A stretch of 64,000 nucleotides of DNA from Acidobacteriota bacterium (GCA_013286465.1 JABDFR010000004.1:16659-80658), one strand, 5' to 3'; shown: positions 53,338 to 63,507, counted from the first letter of the stretch. Numbers and translations: made by a program. Notes: generated by a model from the sequence alone, not told the origin.

Positions 53338-53886
53338 ATGTCGGCTGAACTTCAAACCAAACGCCTGCTGCTCCGCCCGCTCCAGCTCGCCGACGCGGAA
53401 CAAACACAACGACTCTTTCCGCAGTGGGAGATCGTGAAGTTCCTTACTTCAAAAGTTCAATGGCCTTATCCGGCCGGTCGCGCGCTCATTTACTATCGCG
53501 ACGAGGCGCTTCCGAATATCGCGCGCGGCGAAGAGTGGCAGTGGACATTGCGATTGAAGGAATCGCCAGACTCACACATCGGAGTAATAGGTTTATACAA
53601 AGGAGAATGGGACAACCGCGGATATTGGCTCGGGCTTCCGTGGCAGGGACGCGGCTTGATGACCGAGGCCGTTGTAGCAGTGAATGATTACTGGTTTGAC
53701 TTTCTCGGCTTCCCCATTCTGCGCGCGCCAAAGGCCATCGCGAACATCCCCTCGCGCCGCATCTCGGAGAAGACGGGAATGCGCGTCATCGCAACCCATG
53801 AGCGCGACTACGTCTCCGGCCGACTAATGGCGGAAATTTGGGAGATCACTGCCGAAGAATGGCGCGCTAAGAGGGTCGAATTTTGA
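53338..53886 (+). CDS. GNAT N-acetyltransferase (RimJ/RimL-like)
   Basis: 182 residues from ATG 53338; an upstream frame adds a poor leader. N-terminal strand TKRLLLRPLQLADAEQ, then the acetyl-CoA-binding loop GLPWQGRGLMTEAV (QGxGxx-type signature) and a typical C-terminal half. This is the RimJ/RimL type that acetylates protein N-termini or small amines. Substrate unknown. Confidence 0.88.
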   Translation: MSAELQTKRLLLRPLQLADAEQTQRLFPQWEIVKFLTSKVQWPYPAGRALIYYRDEALPNIARGEEWQWTLRLKESPDSHIGVIGLYKGEWDNRGYWLGLPWQGRGLMTEAVVAVNDYWFDFLGFPILRAPKAIANIPSRRISEKTGMRVIATHERDYVSGRLMAEIWEITAEEWRAKRVEF

Positions 53887-53967
53887 GTGGATATGCGATC
53901 GACGCAAGTCAGGTGCCTGATTAACGCACAAACCGGAAACCGAGTCACTACCGAATCCCCGGATTTG

Positions 53968-53996
53968 TTGACTTGCCCGCAAGCCAATCATAGAAT
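53968..53996 (+). promoter_or_regulatory. Strong promoter directly before the kinase start codon
   Basis: TTGACT, 17 nt, TAGAAT (53991-53996); ATG lies only 9 nt after the -10. The transcript would start near 54003, nearly leaderless. Confidence 0.6.
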
Positions 53997-54005
53997 CGCC
54001 GCGCC

Positions 54006-57000
54006 ATGGCGGACTCCCAGTCCTTACTCGGCCGCACCATTTCCCATTACCGCATCCTCGAAAAACTCGGCGGCGGCGGGATGGGCGTAGTCTATAAAGC
54101 CGAAGACACCAAGCTGCAGCGATTCGTCGCGCTGAAATTCCTCCCTGATGATCTCGCCCGCGATCGCGCCGCGCTCGAACGTTTCCAGCGCGAAGCCCGC
54201 GCCGCTTCCGCCTTGGATCACCCGAACATCTGCACCATCTACGAAATTGACGAAGAAAAAAGCCAGCCCTTCATCGTCATGCAATTTCTCGACGGCCAAA
54301 CGCTAAAGCACCGCATCTCCGGCAAGCCCCTTCCGCAAGATGAAACGCTGGAACTCGCCATCGAAATCGCCGACGCCCTCGACGCCGCGCACTCCAAAGG
54401 CATCGTCCATCGCGACATCAAGCCCGCCAATATTTTCGTAACCACCCGCGGCCACGCCAAAATTCTCGACTTCGGACTAGCCAAGACCCTAGGCCAGACC
54501 TCGTCCATGTCCGTCTCCATCACGCAAGACAGCGCCGGCATCTCCGCCGAACACCTAACCAGTCCAGGCAGCGCGATCGGCACAGTCGCCTACATGTCGC
54601 CCGAGCAAGTACGCGCCAGAGAACTCGACGCGCGCAGCGATCTCTTCAGCTTCGGCGTCGTGCTCTACGAAATGGCCACCGGCGCAGCCGCCTTCCGCGG
54701 CGAATCCATAGCCGTAATTTTCGAAGCGATCATGAACCGCGCCGTGGTCCCGCCGGTACGCCTAAATCCAGATGTCCCGGCGAAACTCGAAGACATCATC
54801 AACAAAGCCCTTGAGAAAGATCGCGAAACCCGTTATCAGCACGCCGCCGATATGCGCGCCGACCTGAAGCGCCTCCGCCGCGAAACCGAATCCGGGCACG
54901 CCTCGTCCTCCACAGTCGTAGCCGCGAGCGCCGCTCCCTCAGGAACCGGAATTCCGGCAGCGCAATCGTCGGCAACATACGACGCCCCGACGTCTCGTCC
55001 TCCCTCCGGCCCGGTAGCAGCAGCTTCGAGCACCACAATCCCGGGTGCAGCCGCAAGCACCGAACGGCGCGAAGCTCAGCCACTTGATGCCGGAAAGACG
55101 CCGCAAGCCAAAAAGAATCTGCCCTACATGATCGGCGCAGCAACACTCGTAGTCTTGCTCGCCGCAGGAATCTGGTGGTTCAAAGGCCGCACCAAAACCG
55201 CCGCGCTCACCGAACGCGACACAATCGTTCTAGCCGACTTCTCCAATTCCACCGGCGATCCCGTCTTCGACGACACGCTAAAAACCGCGCTCAGCGTAGC
55301 CCTAAATCAATCCCCGTTCCTGAATGTGCTGCCAGAAAACAAAGTAGCGGAAACTCTCAAACTAATGTCCCGCCCGCGCGGCACTCCGCTCACGCCAGAT
55401 GTAGCCAGCGAAGTCTGCCAGCGCGCCTCAGGCAAAGCCTATATCGCCGGCTCGATCGCCAGCCTCGGCAACGAATATGTGCTGGCTTTGAAAGCCATCA
55501 ACTGCCAAACCGGCGAGCCCTTCGCTCAACAGCAAGCCACCGCCCCATCGAAGGAGAAAGTCCTCGATGCCCTGAGCGATGTCTCATCGAAGCTCCGCCA
55601 GCAACTCGGCGAATCGCTCGCCACCGTGCAAAAGTACGACGTTCCCCTCGCCGAGGCCACCACTTCATCCCTCGAAGCTCTCAAGGCCTACACCACCGGC
55701 AGAAAAGTGCGCAGCGAGAAAGGCGAAGCCGCTTCTCTGCCTTACTTGCAGCGCGCCATCGAACTCGATCCCAACTTTGCGATGGGTTATTTGGCGGTAG
55801 GAACCAGCTACAGCAATATGGGCGAGACCAGCCGCGCCAGTGAATATCTCACCAAAGCCTTCGAACTGCGCGAACACGCCAGCGAGCGCGAGAAACTTTC
55901 CATCGCAGCCGAATACTACCAGAACGCCACCGGCGAACTGGACAAAGCCGCTCCCATCTTTCAAGAATTGATTTCCAGCTACCCCCGATTTTTCCCTTCC
56001 TACAACAGCCTGGGAATTACATACAGTTCTCAGGGCCAATATGAGAAATCCCTCGACGAGTATCGCGAATGCCTGCGCCTCGAACCAAACGCCGTTCCAT
56101 CCTTCGTAAATCTGACCAACTCATTCATGGCCTTGCAGCGGTTTGATGAAGCGCGACAGACTATTCAGCAGGCGCACGAGCGGAAGTTGGACAGTTTCGC
56201 GTTGCGTAACGTTCGGTATGCCCTGGCTTTTCTCGGCGGCAATTCTGCGGCGATGTCGGAAGAGTTGCAGTGGTTCGCGGGAAAACCGATAGAACACATT
56301 GGCCTTTCGCTCGATTCCGACACGCAGGCCTATGGCGGCCACCTCGCCAAAGCGCGCGAGATGACCAAGCAAGCAGTGGATTCCGCCGTGCGCAGTGATG
56401 CGAAGGAATCGGGCGCCACGTGGCTGGAGAATGAAGCCATTCGCCATGCGGCTTTTGGCGATCTCGCTGCTGCGAAACAGGCGGCGTCAGACGGATTGAA
56501 GCTCTCCCCCGATAGCCAGGGCGTTCAGGCCGAGGCGGCGATGGCGCTCGCTATGGCCGGCGATGCGGGTAGAGCTATATCGATGGCTCAAGATTTGAAC
56601 AAGCGCTATCCGCTCGACTCGCAGTTGCAATCTCTCTGGCTGCCCGCGATTCGCGCGCAGGTGGCGCTGGACGGCAAGAACGCGTCCCAAGCCCTGAAGG
56701 AATTTCCGGCCCCCAGTCCCATGGATTTCGGAGCAATTGGATTCGTTGCCAATCTTTCTTGCCTATATCCAATCTACATCCGCGGCGAAGCAAATCTAGC
56801 CGCAGGCCAGGGTGCCGCTGCCGCCGCCGAGTTTCAAAAGATAATCGACCACAGCGGAATCGTCTGGAGCTGCTGGACCGGCGCGCTAGCCCACCTGGGC
56901 GTAGCCCGCGCCAACGCCCTGCAATCCAGAACCGCACAAGGCGCCGACGCCGACGCCGCCAGAGTCCGCGCCCTCGCCGCCTACAATGATTTCCTAGACC

Positions 57001-57071
57001 TGTGGAAAGATGCCGACCCCAACATCCCCATCCTAGTCGCCGCAAAATCCGAATACGAAAAACTAAAATAG
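54006..57071 (+). CDS. Transmembrane Ser/Thr protein kinase with C-terminal TPR region
   Basis: 1021 residues. An N-terminal Hanks-type kinase domain (about 13-290) has the Gly loop [13 protein letters not shown] Lys K44, HRD 135-137 (VHRDIKPAN) and DFG 155-157. A Ser/Pro/Ala-rich linker, one membrane helix (about 378-395), then an extracytoplasmic part of about 620 residues that starts with a FlgO/TolB-like segment ([17 protein letters not shown]) and continues as TPR repeats. This is a common acidobacterial form. Probably senses envelope or ligand signals; targets unknown. No phosphatase gene is adjacent. Confidence 0.93.
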   Translation: MADSQSLLGRTISHYRILEKLGGGGMGVVYKAEDTKLQRFVALKFLPDDLARDRAALERFQREARAASALDHPNICTIYEIDEEKSQPFIVMQFLDGQTLKHRISGKPLPQDETLELAIEIADALDAAHSKGIVHRDIKPANIFVTTRGHAKILDFGLAKTLGQTSSMSVSITQDSAGISAEHLTSPGSAIGTVAYMSPEQVRARELDARSDLFSFGVVLYEMATGAAAFRGESIAVIFEAIMNRAVVPPVRLNPDVPAKLEDIINKALEKDRETRYQHAADMRADLKRLRRETESGHASSSTVVAASAAPSGTGIPAAQSSATYDAPTSRPPSGPVAAASSTTIPGAAASTERREAQPLDAGKTPQAKKNLPYMIGAATLVVLLAAGIWWFKGRTKTAALTERDTIVLADFSNSTGDPVFDDTLKTALSVALNQSPFLNVLPENKVAETLKLMSRPRGTPLTPDVASEVCQRASGKAYIAGSIASLGNEYVLALKAINCQTGEPFAQQQATAPSKEKVLDALSDVSSKLRQQLGESLATVQKYDVPLAEATTSSLEALKAYTTGRKVRSEKGEAASLPYLQRAIELDPNFAMGYLAVGTSYSNMGETSRASEYLTKAFELREHASEREKLSIAAEYYQNATGELDKAAPIFQELISSYPRFFPSYNSLGITYSSQGQYEKSLDEYRECLRLEPNAVPSFVNLTNSFMALQRFDEARQTIQQAHERKLDSFALRNVRYALAFLGGNSAAMSEELQWFAGKPIEHIGLSLDSDTQAYGGHLAKAREMTKQAVDSAVRSDAKESGATWLENEAIRHAAFGDLAAAKQAASDGLKLSPDSQGVQAEAAMALAMAGDAGRAISMAQDLNKRYPLDSQLQSLWLPAIRAQVALDGKNASQALKEFPAPSPMDFGAIGFVANLSCLYPIYIRGEANLAAGQGAAAAAEFQKIIDHSGIVWSCWTGALAHLGVARANALQSRTAQGADADAARVRALAAYNDFLDLWKDADPNIPILVAAKSEYEKLK

Positions 57072-57301
57072 CCCCGGCGATGCACTCGCCAGCTCGTCTC
57101 AGCCGCGAAGCGGCCCTCCGAACGTAGGGCCCGCGCTTTATGCCGGGCCGGGCGCCGAGTAATTTAATGGCGACGTCGCGGCTCCGCAGAAAGTCGCTTA
57201 CAAGAATCCCGTCGAAACGAGTAACGAAACGACTTCATCGCGGCCCCCAAGCGCCTTGATGTAAACTAGCCGCCGAGGCGCGCGAACAACCCCGAATCGA
57301 A

Positions 57302-58006
57302 ATGCCCACCCGCCCGCAAATTTTCGCCGTCGCAGCAATCTCAATCGCCTCCCTAGCGATCCCCATCGCGCTACGCGCACAAGCCCCAGCCGGCCCGATC
57401 CATCCATTGCGCACGGATACAGACACTCACGCCCCAGCCGAAACCGAAAAAAAGCCCCTACCGCGTCACGAACTCTGGGGCACGTGGACGCTAAACCCAA
57501 AAAAAAGTGACGACACCACCGCCAAGCTACAGAAAGCCCGCGGAACCCACAGCACTCCCGCATGGGGCGGCTTCCCCCGCGGACGCGGCCCCGACCGCGA
57601 AACCGTAGAAGACCACAATCGCGAAGACGACTTGATCTACCCGCAAAATTCCTTCGCGCTAACACACAAAGACGCAGAAATCGATCTAACGGACGATCAA
57701 GGCCGCAAGCGCGTCTATTTCACCGACGGCCGCAAGCTACAAAAATCAAAGGATGACAAGTACAAGGAACTCGCAGCACGCTGGGATGCAGGCAGGCTGG
57801 TAAGCGAAGAAAAAGGCCCAAGCACAATCAAACTAACGCGCTCGTTCGAAATTTCCGGAGATGGCCAGCATCTCTACGAAACCCTCGCAGTAGATCTAGG
57901 CGCAGTAAGCGGCTTCGTCCTGCTCCGCTACATTTACGACCCATCCAAACCAAACACCGAAGACGCCACAGTCGCAAAACCAAGCCCCGGCGATGTGAAG
58001 CCCTAG
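57302..58006 (+). CDS. Secreted protein of unknown function
   Basis: 234 residues with a signal peptide (MPTRPQIFAVAAISIASLA..., cleavage near ALRAQAP). A short proline-rich stretch is followed by a domain starting LWGTWTLNPKKSDD, a lipocalin-like pattern seen in several acidobacterial secreted proteins, but no family is recognised. It lies 230 bp after the kinase-TPR gene; the spacer has a GTAGGGCCCGCGCTTTATGC repeat-like hairpin at about 57125-57155. Confidence 0.7.
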   Translation: MPTRPQIFAVAAISIASLAIPIALRAQAPAGPIHPLRTDTDTHAPAETEKKPLPRHELWGTWTLNPKKSDDTTAKLQKARGTHSTPAWGGFPRGRGPDRETVEDHNREDDLIYPQNSFALTHKDAEIDLTDDQGRKRVYFTDGRKLQKSKDDKYKELAARWDAGRLVSEEKGPSTIKLTRSFEISGDGQHLYETLAVDLGAVSGFVLLRYIYDPSKPNTEDATVAKPSPGDVKP

Positions 58007-58020
58007 CGCGGCGTTGCGCC

Positions 58021-58048
58021 TTGTCAGGGCACGACTTTAGTCATGCTG
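58021..58048 (+). repeat. Dispersed repeat R2, copy C (left half)
   Basis: TTGTCAGGGCACGACTTTAG followed by TCATGCTG. The copy stops before the second half; a complete copy follows at 58079. Confidence 0.65.
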
Positions 58049-58078
58049 AAAATGCGGTAAGAAGGGAAGTTTGATGCC

Positions 58079-58145
58079 TTGTCAGGGCATGACTTTCGTC
58101 ATGCCGAAAACGCCGTAAATTCACTCCGGCTTTAGCCGCTGAGGT
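58079..58145 (+). repeat. Dispersed repeat R2, copy D
   Basis: TTGTCAGGGCATGACTTTCG, TCATGCCG, then GGCTTTAGCCGCTGAGGT at the right end. The GCATGAC and GTCATGC arms pair. Copies C and D are 30 bp apart. Confidence 0.75.
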
Positions 58146-58199
58146 TATGTTTTCGGAGTTCCTGCAAAAGCGCCGAAGACTGAATCAACAACCGCAGCC

Positions 58200-58511
58200 T
58201 CAAGCCTTAGGAAATTTATCCGCCTGAAATTTCCCATCATCCACGTAATTCGCATTAATCTCCACAAACGACTGCCATTTCTCCGGCAAATCCTCCAGCG
58301 GAAATATCGCCGTCACGGGACAAACCGGCACGCAAGCCCCGCAATCAATGCAAATCGTAGGATCAATATAAAGCTGCGTAACCTGCTCAAAAGTAGGCCG
58401 CCCGTCATCATAAGTCCGGTTCTTAGCCGGATGAATACAATCCACCGGACAAACATCCACGCACGCCGTATCTTTCGTCCCGACGCAAGGCTCTGCAATG
58501 ATGTAAGCCAT
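58200..58511 (-). CDS. 7Fe-type (3Fe-4S + 4Fe-4S) ferredoxin
   Basis: 103 residues. Cysteines at 9, 17, 21, 25 and 54, 57, 60, 64 match the ligand spacing of Azotobacter-type 7Fe ferredoxins, with C9, C17, C64 for the 3Fe cluster and C21, C54, C57, C60 for the 4Fe cluster. The loop between the two halves ([14 protein letters not shown]) is longer than in that model protein. Could be the electron acceptor of KorAB. GGAG precedes ATG. Confidence 0.88.
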   Translation of the reverse strand: MAYIIAEPCVGTKDTACVDVCPVDCIHPAKNRTYDDGRPTFEQVTQLYIDPTICIDCGACVPVCPVTAIFPLEDLPEKWQSFVEINANYVDDGKFQADKFPKA

Positions 58512-58717
58512 CAGCTAACTCCGCATGTAGCTCGGGTCTTCATACCCGAGGCACGTTGATTTGGTCTTCAAGGTTTTGATTTTCTTCCGTTCCAGAGTTG
58601 CAATTGAGCTGAGCACCGACCCAGACTCCCAACCCCAAAAGATCCACCTAGCATCCTTACTTTAACCTGATTTCCCGGCCCGCGTCGAAGAACTATTCAA
58701 GTCCCCAAGCTTTCCTC

Positions 58718-58745
58718 TTGCGCAAAGGCCGCGAAAGTCTATACT
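58718..58745 (+). promoter_or_regulatory. Probable promoter of the CPBP gene
   Basis: TTGCGC, 16 nt, TATACT. Start near 58752, about 30 nt before ATG 58783. Confidence 0.5.
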
Positions 58746-58782
58746 CCCGCCCACTCGCAAAAGCAATTTGAGGCCAATCCCG

Positions 58783-59460
58783 ATGCCCCACAACCCCTGG
58801 GCCCTATGGTTCCTATTCCTCTTTGGTCTCTTCATGCCCTACATCGCCATCAAGTCCGCCATAAATCTCCGCCGCGCAAAATCCCTACCCGATCGCTCCA
58901 ACGTAATCGTCCGCGTCCTGGTAATGGAAGGAATTTTCGGTCTACTGGCAATCTGGGTAGCGCGCAACACCGGCATCGAACTCTTCAATCGCGGCACTCT
59001 CCCCGCAAAAGCACTTCTTCTTGCGGCGGCAGTGCTAATCGTCGCGCTCGCGACGCTACCCCTACGCTGGCGAATGATCTCCGAAGACCATCGCCGCCGC
59101 CTAATGCTAGCCCGCCCCCGCGAGCCGAAAGATCTCCTCTGGTGGGCAGCCATCTCCCTAGCCGCCGCCATCGCCGAAGAGCTAGTCTACCGCGGAGTAA
59201 TGCCCGCCGTTCTCCTCCCCTACACCCGCAACTGGTGGCTAGCCATCTCCATAGCCGTAGCAGTTTTCGCCGTAAGCCACGCCAATCAAGGCCTGCCCGG
59301 CGCAATCGCCATCGTCCCCATGGCCTTCTGCCTACACCTCCTAGTCTGGTTCACCGGCGCGTTGCTCCTAGGCATGGCCGCACATTTCCTCTACGATTTC
59401 GCCGCCGGCATAATCTACCTACGTCTAGGCAAAGGCCTATCCCCGCTTGAAGACTTATAA
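58783..59460 (+). CDS. CPBP-family intramembrane metalloprotease
   Basis: 225 residues from ATG 58783; a TTG at 58768 would add 5 residues. Seven or so membrane helices with the family motifs in order: EELVYRG (EExxxR), FAVSHANQG (FxxxH) and HFLYDFAAG. These CAAX-protease-like (Abi) enzymes cleave within membranes or modify peptides. Substrate unknown. The stop lies 63 bp from the end of the convergent DUF4440 gene. Confidence 0.85.
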   Translation: MPHNPWALWFLFLFGLFMPYIAIKSAINLRRAKSLPDRSNVIVRVLVMEGIFGLLAIWVARNTGIELFNRGTLPAKALLLAAAVLIVALATLPLRWRMISEDHRRRLMLARPREPKDLLWWAAISLAAAIAEELVYRGVMPAVLLPYTRNWWLAISIAVAVFAVSHANQGLPGAIAIVPMAFCLHLLVWFTGALLLGMAAHFLYDFAAGIIYLRLGKGLSPLEDL

Positions 59461-59523
59461 CGAATCGATCCGCACCGAGATTGAGTTTACGGATAGTTTT
59501 GCCTCGGGGATTATTGCGCCGTG

Positions 59524-59844
59524 CTACCGAGCAGCTTCCACCGTGAGCCGCGGCCCGAACTCAAACGATTCCATCTTAGATTTCCCGGAAGTATACCCAG
59601 CGATGAAATCCTTCTTGTTGGTAGTCTTGCCGTCAGGACCCAAGCCCACCCAATCGTCAGCAAGGATCGCCCCAAGTTTGTCGGCATCAGCAGCCTTAGA
59701 TGCATCGGTCCAGTCATGTTCCAGTTGCTTGATGGCATCAGCAGTGCCTGAAGCCTTAGGCTTCGCCGGCGCCATTTTATCCTGCGCAAATCCGAATCCA
59801 GCAAACGCAACGATCAAAAGAATTATTCCCGCCAGTTTTTTCAT
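59524..59844 (-). CDS. Shortened secreted DUF4440/SnoaL-like protein (possible decayed gene)
   Basis: 106 residues with a perfect AGGAGG and a signal peptide (cleavage near FGFAQDK). The start of a DUF4440 cone fold is clear (AIKQLEHDWTDASKAADADK ... DDWVGLGPDGKTTNKKDF). It ends in LTVEAAR where the family usually continues for some 35 more residues. A +1 frame over the end reads SRWKLLGSTAQ, similar to the family strand KVLGSTAVV, so a frameshift and loss of the C-terminus are likely. Confidence 0.6.
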   Translation of the reverse strand: MKKLAGIILLIVAFAGFGFAQDKMAPAKPKASGTADAIKQLEHDWTDASKAADADKLGAILADDWVGLGPDGKTTNKKDFIAGYTSGKSKMESFEFGPRLTVEAAR

Positions 59845-59969
59845 TTTTCCTCCTAATCGAAATCTCGAAACATCACACGGGACCCCACGAATTTGAGCCG
59901 CAGTCTATACACCAACCCAAGATTGTCAACGAATGTGGAAAACAACCGCAATCCCACCAACGCAATTCC

Positions 59970-59993
59970 GTAGCGCCGGCAGCCTGCCGGCGT
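59970..59993 (+). repeat. Repeat R3
   Basis: GTAGCGCCGGCAGCCTGCCG followed by GCGT; GCCGGC and GCCGGC arms. It lies in the spacer 59845-60026 before the stop of the convergently read ggt. Confidence 0.5.
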
Positions 59994-60026
59994 CTTTGAC
60001 TCTTCGCGGCGATTCCGAAAATTCAC

Positions 60027-61709
60027 TCAATAACCCACCGCCTCCCCCGGCCCGCGTTCATCCACCGCGCCTTCCAGCCACCCCTCGCTAATTTCGATCG
60101 CCTGCACTTCCGCAAGCACTCCCTCCCGGCTCGTGTACCCCATCTTCGCAAGCAACGCCACGCTATCCGGCGAAACCCCGCGCTCAACCACCAACACATC
60201 AGGCTTCCACTGCTGATGAACGCGCGGAAAGTCCACAGCATCCTGCACATTCATATGAAAATCGATCACATCCAAAAGCACCTGCAACACCGCCGAAATA
60301 ATCGTAGCTCCCCCAGGCGCACCCAACACCAGAAACGGCTTGCCGTCCTTAGTGATAATGGTAGGCGTCATAGAAGAAAGCGGCCGTTTCCCCGGCGCAA
60401 TGGAATTATTTTCCCCCTGCACCAATCCAAACATGTTAGCCGTCCCAGGCTTAGCAGAAAAATCGTCCATCTCGTCGTTCAACAAAAATCCCGCCCCAGG
60501 CACGGTAACCGCGCTCCCATAACCATTATTCAGCGTGTAAGTAAGCGCCACACAGTTACCCCACCCATCGACGATGCTGAAATGCGTAGTGTTCGCGCCC
60601 TCATGGCTCGCCGCCAACCCGGGACTCACCTGCTCGCTAGGCGTAGCGCGCGCAGGATCGATGCTGGCGCGCCGCTCGTGCACGTAAGCAGGATCAAGCA
60701 GCCCGGCAATCGGATTTTTCACAAACCCCGGATCGCCCAGGTAACTGCTCCGATCCGCATAAAACCGCCGCATCACTTCAGCCAGATAGTGATACTCGCC
60801 CGCCGAACCCGCCCCAAAAGCTTCATAGCCGCTACCATCCAGCATCGCGGCCATCTGCAAAATCCCCACGCCTCCCGAACTCGGTGGCGGCGAGGTAATA
60901 ATGTGATACCCGTGATAGTCGCCTTCCAGCGGCGTGCGCTCCATGGCCCGATAGCCGCGAAGATCGTCAAGCGTGATCAACCCGCCGTTTTTCGCCATAG
61001 CATCGGCGATCAATTTCGCCGTTTCGCCTTCATAAAAATCGCGCGAGCCCGTCGCGGCAATACGCCCAAGCGTGCCAGCCAGTTCAGGCTGCCGAAAGTC
61101 TTCCTGCCATTCATAACCCGCCCCGCCCTTCAAAAAAATCCGTTTCGATTCCGCAAATTTCGAAAGCGAGCCCTCATATTCGCGCCAAGATTCCATCTGC
61201 CAGCGCGAAACCGGAAATCCCTTCGCGGCCAAATCGATAGCCGGTTGCAGCAAAGCCGCCCAAGCCTTGCTCCCAAATTTTTTGTGCGCCAATTCCAGAC
61301 CCCGCACCGTTCCGGGAATTCCCGAAGCCCGCCAACCGACAATGCTGTCCCGCGTGGGCGCTCCATTCGAGTCGAGGTACATATCGTGCGAAGCCCTGGC
61401 GGGCGCCGCTTCGCGGAAATCGATAAAGCTACTGCGCCCATCAGCTAGCCGCACCAGCATGAACCCGCCTCCGCCAAGATTTCCGGCAAACGGGTGCGTC
61501 ACGGCCAGCGCGAAGCCCACCGCCACCGCGGCATCGACAGCATTCCCCCCAGATTTCAGGACGGCAATCCCAACATGGGCTGCCAGCGATTCCTGCGCGA
61601 CAACCATCCCCTTGCGCCCGTAAATCGGATCGCGACCCTCGGCTGGCGGAACAACAAGCCCCGCAGCCAGAACTACGGCAAGAATGCGCACCAGCGAAAT
61701 TCTCTGCAT
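60027..61709 (-). CDS. ggt: Gamma-glutamyltransferase
   Basis: 560 residues with a signal peptide (first about 25 residues). Precursor that self-cleaves before the catalytic Thr of TTHFSIVD (about residue 374) into large and small subunits. The large chain has HPFAGNLGGGGFMLVR, and the oxyanion region of the small chain is PLSSMTPTI. Transfers or hydrolyses gamma-glutamyl groups of glutathione in the periplasm. Typical length. Confidence 0.93.
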   Translation of the reverse strand: MQRISLVRILAVVLAAGLVVPPAEGRDPIYGRKGMVVAQESLAAHVGIAVLKSGGNAVDAAVAVGFALAVTHPFAGNLGGGGFMLVRLADGRSSFIDFREAAPARASHDMYLDSNGAPTRDSIVGWRASGIPGTVRGLELAHKKFGSKAWAALLQPAIDLAAKGFPVSRWQMESWREYEGSLSKFAESKRIFLKGGAGYEWQEDFRQPELAGTLGRIAATGSRDFYEGETAKLIADAMAKNGGLITLDDLRGYRAMERTPLEGDYHGYHIITSPPPSSGGVGILQMAAMLDGSGYEAFGAGSAGEYHYLAEVMRRFYADRSSYLGDPGFVKNPIAGLLDPAYVHERRASIDPARATPSEQVSPGLAASHEGANTTHFSIVDGWGNCVALTYTLNNGYGSAVTVPGAGFLLNDEMDDFSAKPGTANMFGLVQGENNSIAPGKRPLSSMTPTIITKDGKPFLVLGAPGGATIISAVLQVLLDVIDFHMNVQDAVDFPRVHQQWKPDVLVVERGVSPDSVALLAKMGYTSREGVLAEVQAIEISEGWLEGAVDERGPGEAVGY

Positions 61710-61717
61710 AGCGCGAC

Positions 61718-61723
61718 ATCATA
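61718..61723 (-). promoter_or_regulatory. Possible -10 of ggt, nearly leaderless
   Basis: TATGAT on the minus strand, 8 nt before the start codon. No good -35 is seen. If used, the transcript begins at or next to the ATG. Confidence 0.35.
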
Positions 61724-61756
61724 CACTCGTTGTGCAAGCTGAGATCGCCGACCCGT

Positions 61757-61850
61757 TGTAGGGGAGGGTCCTTTAGCCCTCCCGCCACGCGCCTTCCGCG
61801 TGGCTCCGTTCCAGAAACCGAGGCGGCAATCGATCCGCTTTCGGCCCCAA
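61757..61850 (+). repeat. Dispersed hairpin repeat R1, copy 6 (split)
   Basis: TTGTAGGGGAGGGTCCTTTA, GCCCTCCCGCC, then about 55 nt of other sequence before TTTCGGCCCC. The two conserved ends match the other R1 copies, so something was inserted or the right end was duplicated. Confidence 0.5.
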
Positions 61851-61962
61851 ATCGCACAAGCCCCGAGGATGCCGATCCCTCCACCCATTTGCCCATTTCG
61901 CTCCAGAGATAGTTGCGCAAAGTACTCACTTCCGCTAAAAATCACCCGCGGCAGGAGTTCCG

Positions 61963-63507
61963 ATGAAATTCACGCTCCTCTTGATTATTGGTGGGATGCT
62001 CATGCTAATGGCCAACGCTCCTGCTCAGAATTCAGCCAAACCATTTCATCTCGAGGAAGCCACCATCAGCGATGTCCAAGCCGCCTACAAGTCCGGCACT
62101 CTAACATCCGTAAAGTTGGTCCAAGCCTATCTCGAGCGCATCCGCGCGTACGACCAGGCCGGCCCGAAACTAAATGTAGTCATCTTTCTAAATCCTCGCG
62201 CTCTGGAAGAAGCAGCCGCTCTAGACGAACACTTCCGCAAAACCGGCAACTTCGTAGGCCCCCTCCACGGAATCCCAGTTCTGCTAAAAGACAACATCAA
62301 CACCAACGACATGCCCACCACCGGCGGCTCGCTCAGCCTGGCCGGATACACTCCCGCCACCGACGCGGCAATCACTCAGAAACTGCGCAGCGCGGGAGCC
62401 ATCATCCTAGCCAAGGTAAATCTGCATGAGTTCGCCATCTGGGGCGAAACGATCAGCTCGATCCGAGGCCAAACGCTCAATCCCTACGACCTAACCCGCA
62501 CACCAGGCGGCTCAAGCGGCGGCACCGGCGCGGGCCTAGCCGCCAATTTCGCGATCGCGGGCATTGGCACAGACACAGTCAATTCCATCCGCTCACCAGC
62601 CTCGGCCAACGACATCGTAGGCATCCGCCCCACGCTCGGTCTCGTCAGCCGCGCCGGCATCATCCCGTACTCCTTCACCCAAGATGCCGCCGGCCCGCTA
62701 GCCCGCACCGTCACCGACGCGGCGAAAATGTTAAACGTCCTGGTCGGCTACGATCCAAACGATCCAGCCACAGCATGGAGCGTCGGCAACACCGAGCAGG
62801 ACTACACAAAATTCCTGAAGGCCAACGGCTTGCAAGGCAAGCGCATCGGCATATTGCGCAGTTTCTTCGGCACCGCCCCTATCAACAACGAGGTCAATCG
62901 CATCGCCAACCAGGCGATCGAAGATCTAAAGAGGTCCGGCGCAACGCTAGTCGAGCTCAACACTCCAGATCTAGAAAGCGGAAAGCTGACCTCAGATGTC
63001 AGCGTTCATCTGTACGAATTTAAGCCCGCCATCAACGCCTATCTCGCCGCAGCCAACGCCCCCGTGAAATCGCTCCAGGAAATCATCGCCTCCGGCAAGT
63101 TTCATCCAAACATCAAGGACAGCATCACCAAAGCACAAGCCCTGGATCTGGACGACGCCTATCGCCAACGTCTTCAAAAGCGCTCCGAGCTACAGCAGCG
63201 CGTAATGCAAATCATGGCCGACGAGCGGCTAGACGCAATCATGTTCCCGCACCAGCAGCGCCTGGTAGTGCCCATCGGCGAGAAGCAGGCGGATCGCAAT
63301 GGCGCGCTAGGCGCAGTCACCGGCTTCCCGTCCATAGTAGTCCCAGGCGGCTTCTCGTCCCCAACTCCAACAGCCGCCATCGGCGTCCCGGCAGGCATAG
63401 AATTCCTGGGCCGGCCCTGGTCCGAAAAGCTGCTACTCGAAATCAGCTACAGCTACGAACAAGCCACCATGCACCGCCGCCCCCCGCCACTCGACGCACC
63501 AAAGTAG
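61963..63507 (+). CDS. Secreted amidase-signature hydrolase
   Basis: 514 residues with a signal peptide (cleavage near NAPAQNS) and AGGAG before ATG 61963. Amidase signature: the catalytic Lys in GIPVLLKDNIN, the cis-Ser in PGGSSGGTGAG and the nucleophilic Ser in the loop GIGTDTVNSIRSPASAN. The usual GTDTGGS is GTDTVNS here. Acts on an amide, possibly a peptide amide, outside the cytoplasm. Transcribed alone. Confidence 0.88.
   Translation: MKFTLLLIIGGMLMLMANAPAQNSAKPFHLEEATISDVQAAYKSGTLTSVKLVQAYLERIRAYDQAGPKLNVVIFLNPRALEEAAALDEHFRKTGNFVGPLHGIPVLLKDNINTNDMPTTGGSLSLAGYTPATDAAITQKLRSAGAIILAKVNLHEFAIWGETISSIRGQTLNPYDLTRTPGGSSGGTGAGLAANFAIAGIGTDTVNSIRSPASANDIVGIRPTLGLVSRAGIIPYSFTQDAAGPLARTVTDAAKMLNVLVGYDPNDPATAWSVGNTEQDYTKFLKANGLQGKRIGILRSFFGTAPINNEVNRIANQAIEDLKRSGATLVELNTPDLESGKLTSDVSVHLYEFKPAINAYLAAANAPVKSLQEIIASGKFHPNIKDSITKAQALDLDDAYRQRLQKRSELQQRVMQIMADERLDAIMFPHQQRLVVPIGEKQADRNGALGAVTGFPSIVVPGGFSSPTPTAAIGVPAGIEFLGRPWSEKLLLEISYSYEQATMHRRPPPLDAPK

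Noticed and set aside
60216..61448. 410-residue + strand frame opposite ggt
   Set aside because: Arg/Pro/His-rich antisense shadow of a complete gamma-glutamyltransferase.
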